A DNA stretch of 64,000 nt from UBA7803 sp963822255 (GTDB lineage Bacteria; Pseudomonadota; Gammaproteobacteria; Pseudomonadales; Azotimanducaceae), in NCBI GenBank assembly GCA_963822255.1, contig CAWGGV010000008.1:434001-498000 (forward strand), read 5' to 3'. Positions 53,806 through 61,999 of the stretch are shown here, in pieces (within the stretch, counting starts at the first letter, position 1; each line of letters starts with the position of its first letter). The translations under genes and the position numbers were made by a program. The notes under the pieces are model-generated. The model worked only from the letters and a program-made list of their open reading frames with translations, did not search any database and was not told the DNA's origin.

Positions 53806-54863
53806 TCAGTGGCGGTGGCCGCAGTTCCGGGTGCAGCGCGGCGGGGCGAGGTCGCGGAACCGAATGACGTCCCCCGTGAGCGTGACCACCAGCGCGTCCG
53901 CGCAGGCGAAGCTCAGGGACGTCGGCCGGTCCAGATGCTGGGCGAGGATGCGGAAGGTGCCGTCGTGCTTCACCTCGAGCAGACGTCCTGTGCCCTCCAG
54001 AGCCGGTGAGCCGGCCGGCATATCCAGGTCCGGGTCGCCCTGCGAGAGCGCGTAGAGCCTGCCGTCGGGGCCACGCTCCACGTCGACGATCATCGGCACC
54101 CCGCTCGCTACCGGCGGCTGATCGGCATCCGGACTCAGCAGGCTGACGGCGATGACCTTGCCGTCCTCGGGCAGGTTCGGCAGCGGGCCGAGCTCGGCCA
54201 TGCAGGCGGTCCCGAACTCGCCGGAGAGCCCGGTTGGAACGATGTTCTCGAACTGCCTGAGCGCGGAGATGTTACCGTCGAGGGTCACGTGCAGCAGCCG
54301 GTTGTGGTGGCCGTCGGTGACCAGGAAGCCGTCACGCATGGGCTGCAAGGCGAACTGCACCCCGTGGAGCAGATCGAAATGCGTCGGCGGCAGATGCAAG
54401 GACGACCAGGTGCCCATATCGGCAATTGGCGTGACCTCGTCCGGCCCCTCGACCTGGTAAATACCATCTGCGCCACCGCCGAACTCACCGACGAGGCTCA
54501 CCAGCACGTAGGCCGTGCGACCGATGAACGCGACGTCGATGGCTCCGCCGATGGGGAGTATGGCCGGCGGCAGACCGCTCGCGAACGTGCTCTTGCGTCC
54601 GCTGCGGGGGTCGATGCGGGTGACGACGCCCACCGCCCCTTCCACGGCGTACAGCGCGCCGTCGGGGCCGATGGTGGCGCCACTGGCTCCCTGCAGCCCG
54701 GAAGTCAGAAGCTGTCCGTGCAGGTATTGTGGTGGTGGTGGTGGTGGTGGCCGTCGTCATGGCGGCGGTCCTCTGCCGAAGCGGCGGCCGCACCGACCAG
54801 CAGACACAGCACCGCGACGGCGGCGGCCGGACGGCCACGTGGAGTTCTGGTGAATATCGACAT
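53806..54863 (-). CDS. ScyD/ScyE-like exported propeller protein with His tract (frameshifted)
   Basis: The signal peptide VAVLCLLVGAAAASA is followed by EDRRHDDG and seven consecutive histidines. The body then begins QYLHGQLLTSGLQGASGATI and continues GPDGALYAVEGAVGVVTRID and GTGRLLEVKHDGTFRILAQH, an NHL/SMP-30-like propeller as in ScyD family proteins. The His tract is encoded by seven GTG/CAC units (54729-54749), and the frame changes by one base there. Start at 54863. The function of the family is unsettled. The His tract could bind metal. Confidence 0.72.
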
Positions 54864-55045
54864 GGAGGGGATCCTCGATGATGTTTCTGGAGAGCCGCGT
54901 GGACGGCTAGCCGGAACGCTAGCCGCGGCCCCCCAGGGAGGCTATCGTCCAAGTTGTGGAAGCCAGCGACGTGGCGCTATCGATGACATCGTCAAAAATG
55001 ATGAGACGTGCCGCGCCGGATAAATCGAGGAGGGGAAATCGTTTC

Positions 55046-56411
55046 ATGACAGATATCTCTGCGCCGGCATCCCAGGAGTACGCCGGCACGCCATCACCGT
55101 GCGCCAGGTGACCGAGCGGCTATCGCCGCTACGCAATCGGGCTGCTGTTCTTCGTCTACGTGTTCAATTTCATCGACCGCCAGATCGTCACGATCCTGGC
55201 GGAGCCGATCAAGCAGGATCTCGCGGATTGCGGACTGGCAATTGGGCCTGATGACCGGCACCGCCTTCGCAATCTTCTATTGCACCCTCGGCATACCCAT
55301 CGCCCGCCTCGCGGAGCGCCACAACCGGCCGTGGATCATCGGCCTGCTCACTCACGGCCTGGAGCGGGTTCACGGCGCTCTGCGGCGTGGCGCAGAACTT
55401 CTGGCAACTCGTTGTCGCCCGGATAGGCGTCGGCGTAGGCGAAGCCGGCTGCACGCCGCCCGCCCACTCGCTGATCGCCGACTACACGCCGAAGGAGCGT
55501 CGCGCCTCGGCTATGGCACTTTACTCCATGGGAAATCCGGTCGGTGCGCTCATCGGTGTCGTCGTGGGCGGCCTGGTGGCCGACGCCTATGGCTGGCGCA
55601 CCGCGTTTCTGCTCGTGGGGCTTCCGGGGCTCGCGCTCGCCGTCATTGTGATCTCGACCCTGATCGAGCCACGCTTCGGCGGGCGGCGGCCATGGCACGT
55701 CAGGCGGCGAACAGTCGGAGCACTCGTTCGGCGAGGTGATGAAACTGCTGCTGCGCAAGCGCACCTTCTGGTACATGGCCATGGCGGTGTCCATCGTGGC
55801 GTTCATCGGCTACGGCCACGCGCCATTCGGGGCGTCCTTTTTCCTGCGGGTTCACGGGAAGCAGATCGCCGAGCTCGCCGCCCGGTCTGGGTCTCGGGCC
55901 CATCGGTTTCGTCGGGCTTTCGCTGGGCCTCATTCTGGGCCTGTCGGCTGGGCTCGGCGTGTTCCTCGGCGGGATCATCGCCGACCGGTACGGTGCCCGC
56001 GATCTTCGCGCGTACATGGGCATCCCGGGGATTGCGGTGCTGGCGTCTGTGCCCCTCTACACGGTCGCCATGCTGATGCCCACCTTCCTGCCCATTCTGC
56101 CGCTGCTCGCCGTCAACGCCATGCTCGTGTCACTCTGGCAGGGGCCCGTCTACGCCACGGTGCAGAACGTGGCGCCGCCGCACATGCGCGCCACCGCCGC
56201 CTCGATCTTTCTCTTCATCGCCAACCTCGTCGGGCTGGGTCTCGGGCCCCTCGCCGTGGGCTTCGCCAGCGATATGCTGGCAGGGCCATTCGGTCTCGGC
56301 TCGGCCGAAGGCGTGCGCTGGGCGCTCATCGGCTCAGAGTTCCTCGCGATACCGGCGTTCGTCTGCTTCTGGCTGGCCCGCCGCACCATCCGCGAAGATA
56401 TGGAGGAATGA
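55046..56411 (+). CDS. MFS transporter, spinster-like (several frameshifts)
   Basis: This is a twelve-helix major facilitator of about 440 aa after repair. Conserved: FVYVFNFIDRQIVTILAEPI, GTAFAIFYCTLGIPIARLAE, the A-motif-like region after it, GVGEAGCTPPAHSLIADYTP, GARDLRAYMGIPGIAVLASV and NVAPPHMRATAASIFLFIAN. This pattern is that of spinster-type MFS proteins. Frames break near 55085-55130, 55224, 55340, 55695 and 55890. Most are one extra base. GGAGGGG precedes the ATG. It could carry the product or substrate of the adjacent amidohydrolase; this is inference. Confidence 0.8.
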
Positions 56412-56467
56412 GGGACCCGAGCGGCCGGTGGTGGTGCCGCCACTGAGAAGCCCATGCCGCCTGACCG

Positions 56468-57344
56468 CTATCTCCTCAGCCGCTCGATCAGGCTGGAGGT
56501 GTCCCAGCGCTCTCCCCCATAGCTCTGCACGTCGGCATAGAACTGATCCACCAGCGCCGTCAGCGGCAGCCGCGCCTCGACCTGGCGCGCCGTGCGCAAG
56601 GCGATCGCCAGGTCCTTGCGCATCCAGTTCACGGCGAAGCCGAACTCGAACTCACCGCGCGCCATGGTCGCCGAGCGGTTTTCCATCTGCCACGATTGCG
56701 CCGCGCCCTTGGAGATCACGTCCACGACGGACTCGATGTCGAGACCCGCCTGCTCCGCGAAATGAAGCCCTTCGGACAGGCCCTGGAGGATGCCGGCGAT
56801 GCAGATCTGGTTGACCATCTTGGTAAGCTGGCCGGAGCCGGCGGGGCCCATCAGCCGCACCGACTTGGCGTAGCTGTCGATGGCCGGGCGAACGCGCGCG
56901 AAGGTGTCCTCGTCGCCGCCCACCATAACCGTCAGCGCCCCGTTTTCGGCGCCTGCCTGGCCACCCGACACGGGAGCGTCGAGGAATCCGCAGCCGGCCT
57001 GCCGCCGCGGCGGCGTGTAGCTCCCGGGCCAGCTCCGCGGAAGCCGTGGTGTGGTCGACGAGGGCGCTGCCGGACTCGAGCCCGGCCAGCGCACCGTCGT
57101 CGCCGGTGACGACGGCACGGACGTCGTCGTCGTTGCCGACGCAGACGAACACCACATCGGCGCCGGCGGCGGCTTCGCGCGGCGTGGCGCAGACTTCACC
57201 GCCGTGGTTGTCGCGCCAGGCTTCGGCTCGGGCGCGGGTACGGTTGTAGACGCGGACATCGTAGCCCGCTTGCTTCAGGTGACCGGCCATGGGGTAGCCC
57301 ATCACGCCGAGGCCAATGAATGCGGTGGTGGTGACTTTGTTCAT
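56468..57344 (-). CDS. 3-hydroxyisobutyrate dehydrogenase-family NAD(P) oxidoreductase (one frameshift)
   Basis: This beta-hydroxyacid dehydrogenase has about 290 aa. Nucleotide site TTAFIGLGVMGYPMAGHLKQ, substrate loop FLDAPVSGGQAGAENGALTV, catalytic Lys in GSGQLTKMVNQICIAGILQG and the C-terminal NWMRKDLAIALRTA. One extra base near 57003 breaks the frame between the two halves. Start at 57344. The substrate could be 3-hydroxyisobutyrate, tartronate semialdehyde or similar. It is on the same strand as the SDR, hydrolase and malonyl-CoA synthetase genes, separated from them by a repeat array. Confidence 0.87.
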
Positions 57345-57403
57345 GTGCTGCTCTCGTGTTCTGGTGGTATGGCTGGGGCAAATCGTGCCGGTCCAGAGGA
57401 GGA

Positions 57404-57491
57404 TCGCGACCGGGAGGTCGCTCCCACAGGTCGCTCCCACAGGTCGCTGCCACAGGTGGCTGCCACAGGTCGCTGCCACAGGCGCTGCTAC
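57404..57491. repeat. REP-like hairpin extended into 13-bp tandem repeats
   Basis: The hairpin GCGACC-GGGA-GGTCGC (57406-57421) is followed by CTCCCACAGG, a REP-type element on the minus strand (TGTGGGAGCGACC). The end AGGTCGCTCCCAC is then repeated: units at 57415, 57428, 57441, 57454 and 57467 (13 bp each, one or two changes) and a partial sixth at 57480. The array ends 2 bp before the SDR stop codon. Confidence 0.85.
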
Positions 57492-57493
57492 GG

Positions 57494-58258
57494 CTAACGG
57501 GCCGACGAGCCGCCGTCGACGGTCAGGATGGTGCCCGTGGTGTTGCCCGAGCGTGGTGACGCGAGGAACGCCACGAGGTCCGCGACGTGCTCGGGCAGGC
57601 CCGGTGGATAGACCGGGTCCTTGAGCTCCTGCCAGCGGGAGGCGTCGCCGAAGCGGCTCTCGGCCTGTTGCATCAGCAAGGTGCTCAGGCGCTCGGTTTC
57701 GATGAGGCCGGGATTGATGCCCACCATGCGGATGCCGTGCCGCCGGCTGACGCCGCCCATGGCGCGGGTGAGCGCCATCAGGGCCGCGTTGCCAGCCGCG
57801 CCCGCCACATATCCGGCGTTGGGGCGCTCGCCGGCGGCGCCGATGACGTTGACGATCACGCCGCCGCCGGCCTCGCGCATGCGCCGGTACATCCGCCGGG
57901 TCAGGTTGATGTAGCCGAAGACCTTCAGATCCCAGGCCGCGCGCCAGAGGTCCTCGTCCACACTCTCCAGGGTGCCGCTCGGAATGGCGCCGGCGTTGTT
58001 GACAAGGATGTCCACGTGGCCGGACCGCTCGGCAAGCGCCTCCACGGCCTCGGAACGGGAGAGATCCAGCGCCATCACCTCCACCGCAACATGGTGGGCG
58101 GCGGTCACCTCCTGCTGAACGGCCTGCAGATCGGCGGCGGTGCGCGCCACCAGCAGCAGCGGACAGCCTTCCGCCGCCAGGCTGAACGCTGTGGCCCGGC
58201 CAATGCCTTTCGACGCGCCGGTGATCAGCGCGCGCCTTCCAGTCAGTTGCAGATCCAT
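57494..58258 (-). CDS. SDR-family oxidoreductase lacking the canonical catalytic Lys
   Basis: The 254-residue Rossmann protein has TGASKGIGRATAFSLAAEG and VDILVNNAGAIPSG. At the active site VNVIGAAGERPNAGY keeps Tyr150, but the YxxxK Lys is Ala154 and the usual Ser is missing. The C-terminal end is NTTGTILTVDGGSSAR. The fold is clear, but catalysis by the standard triad is not supported, and the substrate is unknown. It is in a run with the alpha/beta hydrolase (10-bp gap). Confidence 0.87.
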   Translation of the reverse strand: MDLQLTGRRALITGASKGIGRATAFSLAAEGCPLLLVARTAADLQAVQQEVTAAHHVAVEVMALDLSRSEAVEALAERSGHVDILVNNAGAIPSGTLESVDEDLWRAAWDLKVFGYINLTRRMYRRMREAGGGVIVNVIGAAGERPNAGYVAGAAGNAALMALTRAMGGVSRRHGIRMVGINPGLIETERLSTLLMQQAESRFGDASRWQELKDPVYPPGLPEHVADLVAFLASPRSGNTTGTILTVDGGSSAR

Positions 58259-58268
58259 GGCAGCCCCC

Positions 58269-58991
58269 TCAGCGCGGCGTGTTGGAAATCAGGAACTCGC
58301 GCACCGCAGCCCGGGCGGCCTCACGCGCGTCGCCTTCCTTCCAGTGCTCGATGAACCGGGCGTTGGGCGCGAGATCCGCCACTTCCCGGGAAGTCTCCGT
58401 CGGGTGATAGAGGTCGGCGCCGCACAGCACCAGCAGCGGCGTGCCGCACGCCCGGACGAAGTCCCGGTCGACGTTGAACAGAAAATCGCCGTCGTACATG
58501 TTGTGCTTGAAGGACTCCCACGCTTGCGCGGAAACGTCCGGCCGTTTCGGCTTCAATTCATCGGCCCAGCTGTCGAACATGTCGTAGAAGGCTTGCCGGT
58601 TGTCCTTGACGCCGATGGTCTGGAACAGCACCGCGGAGGCGACCCGCTCGGGCGCCGCCTGGATCAGACCCATGCAGTAGGGGCCGCCGATGCACATGCC
58701 GGCCACGTGGAACCGGTCCACGCCGAGGTGATCCATGAGGGCGAGCTGGTCTTTGGTGTAAACGTGCCAGCCGTCGTCGGCACAGATGGGCGCGCTGGAC
58801 CCGCCGGCGTTCCGCTGGTCCATGGCGATGACGCGGAACTCGCCGGCCAGGTCCTCGATCGGGTTCCAGGGCGTGCGCTGCCAGAACGACGCCGCCGAGC
58901 GCATGCCGCCGGGAGCGATCAGCAGGATCGGGAAGCCGTGCCCGTGTTCCTCGTAATAGAGCGCGACGTCGCCGTGTTCGAAGGTGGGCAT
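58269..58991 (-). CDS. Alpha/beta hydrolase with Cys nucleophile
   Basis: The 240-residue hydrolase has the oxyanion region LLIAPGGMRSAASFW, strand VIAMDQRNAGGSSAP and nucleophile elbow VAGMCIGGPYCMGL. The nucleophile position is Cys100 instead of Ser, as in dienelactone hydrolase. The late His region is ARFIEHWKEGD. GGGAGC precedes the ATG at 58991. The substrate is unknown. Neighbours suggest degradation of a small carboxylic ester or related compound. Confidence 0.87.
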   Translation of the reverse strand: MPTFEHGDVALYYEEHGHGFPILLIAPGGMRSAASFWQRTPWNPIEDLAGEFRVIAMDQRNAGGSSAPICADDGWHVYTKDQLALMDHLGVDRFHVAGMCIGGPYCMGLIQAAPERVASAVLFQTIGVKDNRQAFYDMFDSWADELKPKRPDVSAQAWESFKHNMYDGDFLFNVDRDFVRACGTPLLVLCGADLYHPTETSREVADLAPNARFIEHWKEGDAREAARAAVREFLISNTPR

Positions 58992-59058
58992 GCGGAGCTC
59001 CCGTCCGGTGGGTGAAGATGGGAAGGTACCGCAGGACGTCGCCGAGGTGTAGGAGCCC

Positions 59059-59081
59059 TCAGCGCTGCGCGGCCGCGCTGA
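59059..59081 (-). terminator. Possible hairpin downstream of malonyl-CoA synthetase
   Basis: TCAGCGC and GCGCTGA form a 7-bp stem with a 9-nt loop in the gap between the synthetase stop and the hydrolase start. No T tract follows, so it may be only an attenuating or stabilising hairpin. Confidence 0.3.
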
Positions 59082-59099
59082 GTGGCGCCAGCAGGCGGG

Positions 59100-60668
59100 T
59101 CAGACCGGTTCGGTCGGGCGAAAGAGGTCCTCGAAGCGGGTTCGGAGCTGGTTCTTCTGGACCTTGCCCATGGCATTGCGGGGCAGCGTGGCCACGTACA
59201 CCACGGCCTTGGGGTGCTTGAAGCCGGCGAGGTGGCCTTCGAGGGCAGCGCGGACCTGATCGCGCTCGATCTCGGCACCTTCCGTCACCAGCACCGCCAC
59301 CACGGCCTCGCCGAGGTCCGGGTGCGGCACGCCGATCACGGCGCTCTCCACTACGCCCGGGATCTCGTCGAGCAGGCGTTCGATTTCCTTGGGGTAGACG
59401 TTGTAGCCGCCGGAAATCACCAGGTCCTTGGCGCGACCGACGATGGAGATGCGGCCGCTCTCGTCCATCACACCGAGATCACCGGTGACGAAGAAGCCGT
59501 CGGAGCGGAACTCCTCGGCCGTCTTCTCCGGCATGCGCCAGTAGCCGGAGAAGACGTTGGGGCCGCGCACCTCGATCACCCCCACCTCGCCGGCCGGAAG
59601 GATGCGGCCATCCTCCGCCGCGGCGATGCGGGCCTCGACCCCGGGCAGCGGAAACCCCACCGTGCCCGGCACCCGCTCGCCCTCGAGCGGATTCGAGGTG
59701 TTCATCATGGTCTCGCTCATGCCGTAGCGTTCCAGGATGCGATGGCCGGTACGGGCTTCCCAGGCGGCGAACGTCTGCTCGGTGAGCGGCGCCGAGCCGG
59801 AGACGAACAGACGCATGGAGGCGCACGTGGCGCGGTTGACGTCCTCGCGTTCGAGCAACCGCGTATAGAACGTCGGCACCCCCATCAGCACCGTGGCACG
59901 GGGCAAAGCGGCTGCCACCGCGGCCGCATCGAAGCGGGGCAGGAACAGCATCGGCGTCGCGTTCAGCAGCGCGCAGTGCAGGGCCACGAACAAGCCGTGC
60001 ACGTGGAAGATGGGCAGCGCGTGTATCAGCACATCGTCGCTGCGCCAGCCCCAGGCAGCGGAGAGCACGCGCGCGCTGCTGTCGAGATTGCCGTGGGAGA
60101 GCATCGCCCCCTTCGAGCGGCCGGTGGTACCGGAGGTATAGACGATGGCGGCGATGTCACCGGCGTCCCGGTGCTCGACGCCGGTGAACGGCTCCGCCTC
60201 CCGCGCCCGATCGGGCAGCGTGCCATCGCCCTCCACCCCCAGGGTCACCACCCAGCCGCGCCGGTCGGAGCACTCTGCGGAGCGCGACGGCTCAGCCGCA
60301 CCCATCGCCGCCTCCGCCGCCGCTTCCACCTCCGGCGAGCAGACATACACCCGGGGCTGCGCATCCCCGAGGAAGTACGCCACCTCCTCCATCGTGTAGG
60401 CGGTGTTCAGCGGCACGTACACCGCGCCAAGCCGCAGGCACCCCAGATACAGAGCCACGGCATGGGGCGACTTCTCGACCTGCACCACCACGCGGTCGCC
60501 CGGCTCCACGCCGAGCCCCTCCAGGGCACCGGCCATCTGCTGACTCCAGTAGCCGACGTCGCTGTAGCTCCAGTTACCGGCGCCCGGCAGGATCAGACAG
60601 TCACGGTGAGGGTGGGTGTCCCCGGCGATGGCGAGCGCCTGGGCAAAGTTGCCGTTGTTCTCGTTCAT
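59100..60668 (-). CDS. matB: Malonyl-CoA synthetase (AMP-forming ligase)
   Basis: The 522-residue acyl-adenylate ligase converts malonate or methylmalonate with ATP and CoA to malonyl-CoA. P-loop-like IVYTSGTTGRSKGAMLSHGN, then RYGMSETMMNTSNPLEGERV, the MatB-typical adenylate motif. Then GYWRMPEKTAEEFRSDGFFV, TGDLG and the C-terminal catalytic Lys in PRNAMGKVQKNQLR. The MNTSNP sequence favours MatB over general acyl-CoA ligases. It heads the minus-strand cluster with the hydrolase and SDR and is divergent from the RND adaptor gene. Confidence 0.9.
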   Translation of the reverse strand: MNENNGNFAQALAIAGDTHPHRDCLILPGAGNWSYSDVGYWSQQMAGALEGLGVEPGDRVVVQVEKSPHAVALYLGCLRLGAVYVPLNTAYTMEEVAYFLGDAQPRVYVCSPEVEAAAEAAMGAAEPSRSAECSDRRGWVVTLGVEGDGTLPDRAREAEPFTGVEHRDAGDIAAIVYTSGTTGRSKGAMLSHGNLDSSARVLSAAWGWRSDDVLIHALPIFHVHGLFVALHCALLNATPMLFLPRFDAAAVAAALPRATVLMGVPTFYTRLLEREDVNRATCASMRLFVSGSAPLTEQTFAAWEARTGHRILERYGMSETMMNTSNPLEGERVPGTVGFPLPGVEARIAAAEDGRILPAGEVGVIEVRGPNVFSGYWRMPEKTAEEFRSDGFFVTGDLGVMDESGRISIVGRAKDLVISGGYNVYPKEIERLLDEIPGVVESAVIGVPHPDLGEAVVAVLVTEGAEIERDQVRAALEGHLAGFKHPKAVVYVATLPRNAMGKVQKNQLRTRFEDLFRPTEPV

Positions 60669-60793
60669 GCGCGTAGTTTACACCGGGACATGCGTATAAC
60701 CTGTGGCTGGATTCTGCCGGTATCATGCGCGTTTTTGTCGAGCGGAGCCGCGGTTCCGGGAACCGCCCCAGCATTCAGAGGTAAGGCGAAGAG

Positions 60794-61975
60794 GTGTCGA
60801 ATTTCCGTGCCCTGCTCGTCGTCTGGGCGACGGCAGCTCTGCTCAGCGCCTGCGGCAACGATCCCGCGGCCACCGGACGATCGTCCGCGGCTTCCGGACA
60901 AGGGTCCGCGGCCTCCGGACAACAGTCCGCGGCCTCCGGACGATCGTCCGCGGCTTCCGGACAAGGGTCCGCGGGCACCGCTCACGGCCGGTCAGCCGTG
61001 CTGGTGGTCACCCGCCGGGCGCAGATGCGGACCATTCGCGACGAGGCGGAGGCCATCGGCACCGCCCACGCCAACGAGTCGGTGACCCTGTCCGCCAAGG
61101 TGACCGACACGGTCAGCCGGGTGAATTTCGACGACGGCGATCTGGTCGAGCAGGGCGACGTGCTGCTCGAGCTCACGAATCGGGAAGAGACTGCACTGCT
61201 GGCCGAGGCCAAGGCCAATCTGGAAGACGCCCGCACCCAGTTCGACCGCCTGAAGAACCTGATCAAGCAGCATACGGTGCCGCAGTCGGACGTCGACGAA
61301 GCGCGCTCCAAGTTCGCGGCCGCCGACGCCCGCTATCAATCCGTGGTGGCGAGGCTTGCGGACCGGCTGATCCGGGCGCCGTTCAAGGGCGTGCTGGGAT
61401 TCCGCCAGGTGAGCGAAGGTACCCTGATCACCCCCGGCACACCCATCACCACCCTCGACGACGTGTCGGTCATCAAGCTGGATTTCTCGCTGCCCGAGAC
61501 CTATCTGAATCTGCTTCGCCCGGGCCTCGAGGTGCAGGCGAACAGCGTGGCCTTCCCCGAACACGTCTTCGCTGCCACGGTCCGTACCATTGATTCGCGG
61601 GTCGATCCGGTGACCCGCACCGCCACCGTCCGGGCTCTCATCGACAACCACGATCTGCTGCTCCGGCCCGGCATGCTGCTCACCGTGCGCCTGACTACCG
61701 AGCAACGCCTGGCGCTGATGGTGCCGGAAGACGCGCTCATTCAGCGCGGCGATCAGGTGTTCGTCTATACGGTCGAGGACGGCGTCGCCGACACCCGCGA
61801 AGTGGGGCGCGGCGAGCGCTATCAGGGCTGGGTGGAAATCACCTCCGGCCTCGAGGCGGGCGAGGAAGTGGTTACCGAAGGGGTGATCAAGCTGCGACCG
61901 GGCACCCGTGTCCGAGTCGCCGACGACGTCCAGGCGCGCTTGCCCCTGGCGGCCGGCGGCGACCCGGAGCGCTGA
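60794..61975 (+). CDS. RND efflux periplasmic adaptor lipoprotein with heptad-repeat linker
   Basis: This is the membrane fusion subunit of an RND pump, 393 residues. The lipobox is LLSACGN. A Ser/Ala/Gly linker then contains five repeats of a 7-residue unit (SAASGQG and variants). The adaptor body follows: lipoyl half VSRVNFDDGDLVEQGDVLLE, hairpin LAEAKANLEDARTQFDRLKN, lipoyl half APFKGVLGFRQVSEGTLITP, beta-barrel and membrane-proximal domains (SRVDPVTRTATVRALID; GLEAGEEVVTEGVIKLRPG). GTG at 60794 with AAGAGG upstream. The RND pump gene starts 24 bp downstream. Confidence 0.92.
   Translation: MSNFRALLVVWATAALLSACGNDPAATGRSSAASGQGSAASGQQSAASGRSSAASGQGSAGTAHGRSAVLVVTRRAQMRTIRDEAEAIGTAHANESVTLSAKVTDTVSRVNFDDGDLVEQGDVLLELTNREETALLAEAKANLEDARTQFDRLKNLIKQHTVPQSDVDEARSKFAAADARYQSVVARLADRLIRAPFKGVLGFRQVSEGTLITPGTPITTLDDVSVIKLDFSLPETYLNLLRPGLEVQANSVAFPEHVFAATVRTIDSRVDPVTRTATVRALIDNHDLLLRPGMLLTVRLTTEQRLALMVPEDALIQRGDQVFVYTVEDGVADTREVGRGERYQGWVEITSGLEAGEEVVTEGVIKLRPGTRVRVADDVQARLPLAAGGDPER
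60884..60974 (+). repeat. 21-bp tandem repeats within the adaptor gene
   Basis: TCCGCGG recurs at 60884, 60905, 60926, 60947 and 60968, exactly 21 bp apart. The array encodes five heptapeptide units between the lipid-anchored Cys and the folded domain. In-frame length change would alter tether length. Confidence 0.9.
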
Positions 61976-61999
61976 CGGCGCGGCCGCGGAGACAGAGCC

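Noticed and set aside
57404..57491. CRISPR array
   Set aside because: The 13-bp units are directly adjacent without spacers and derive from a REP element. No cas gene is in the window.
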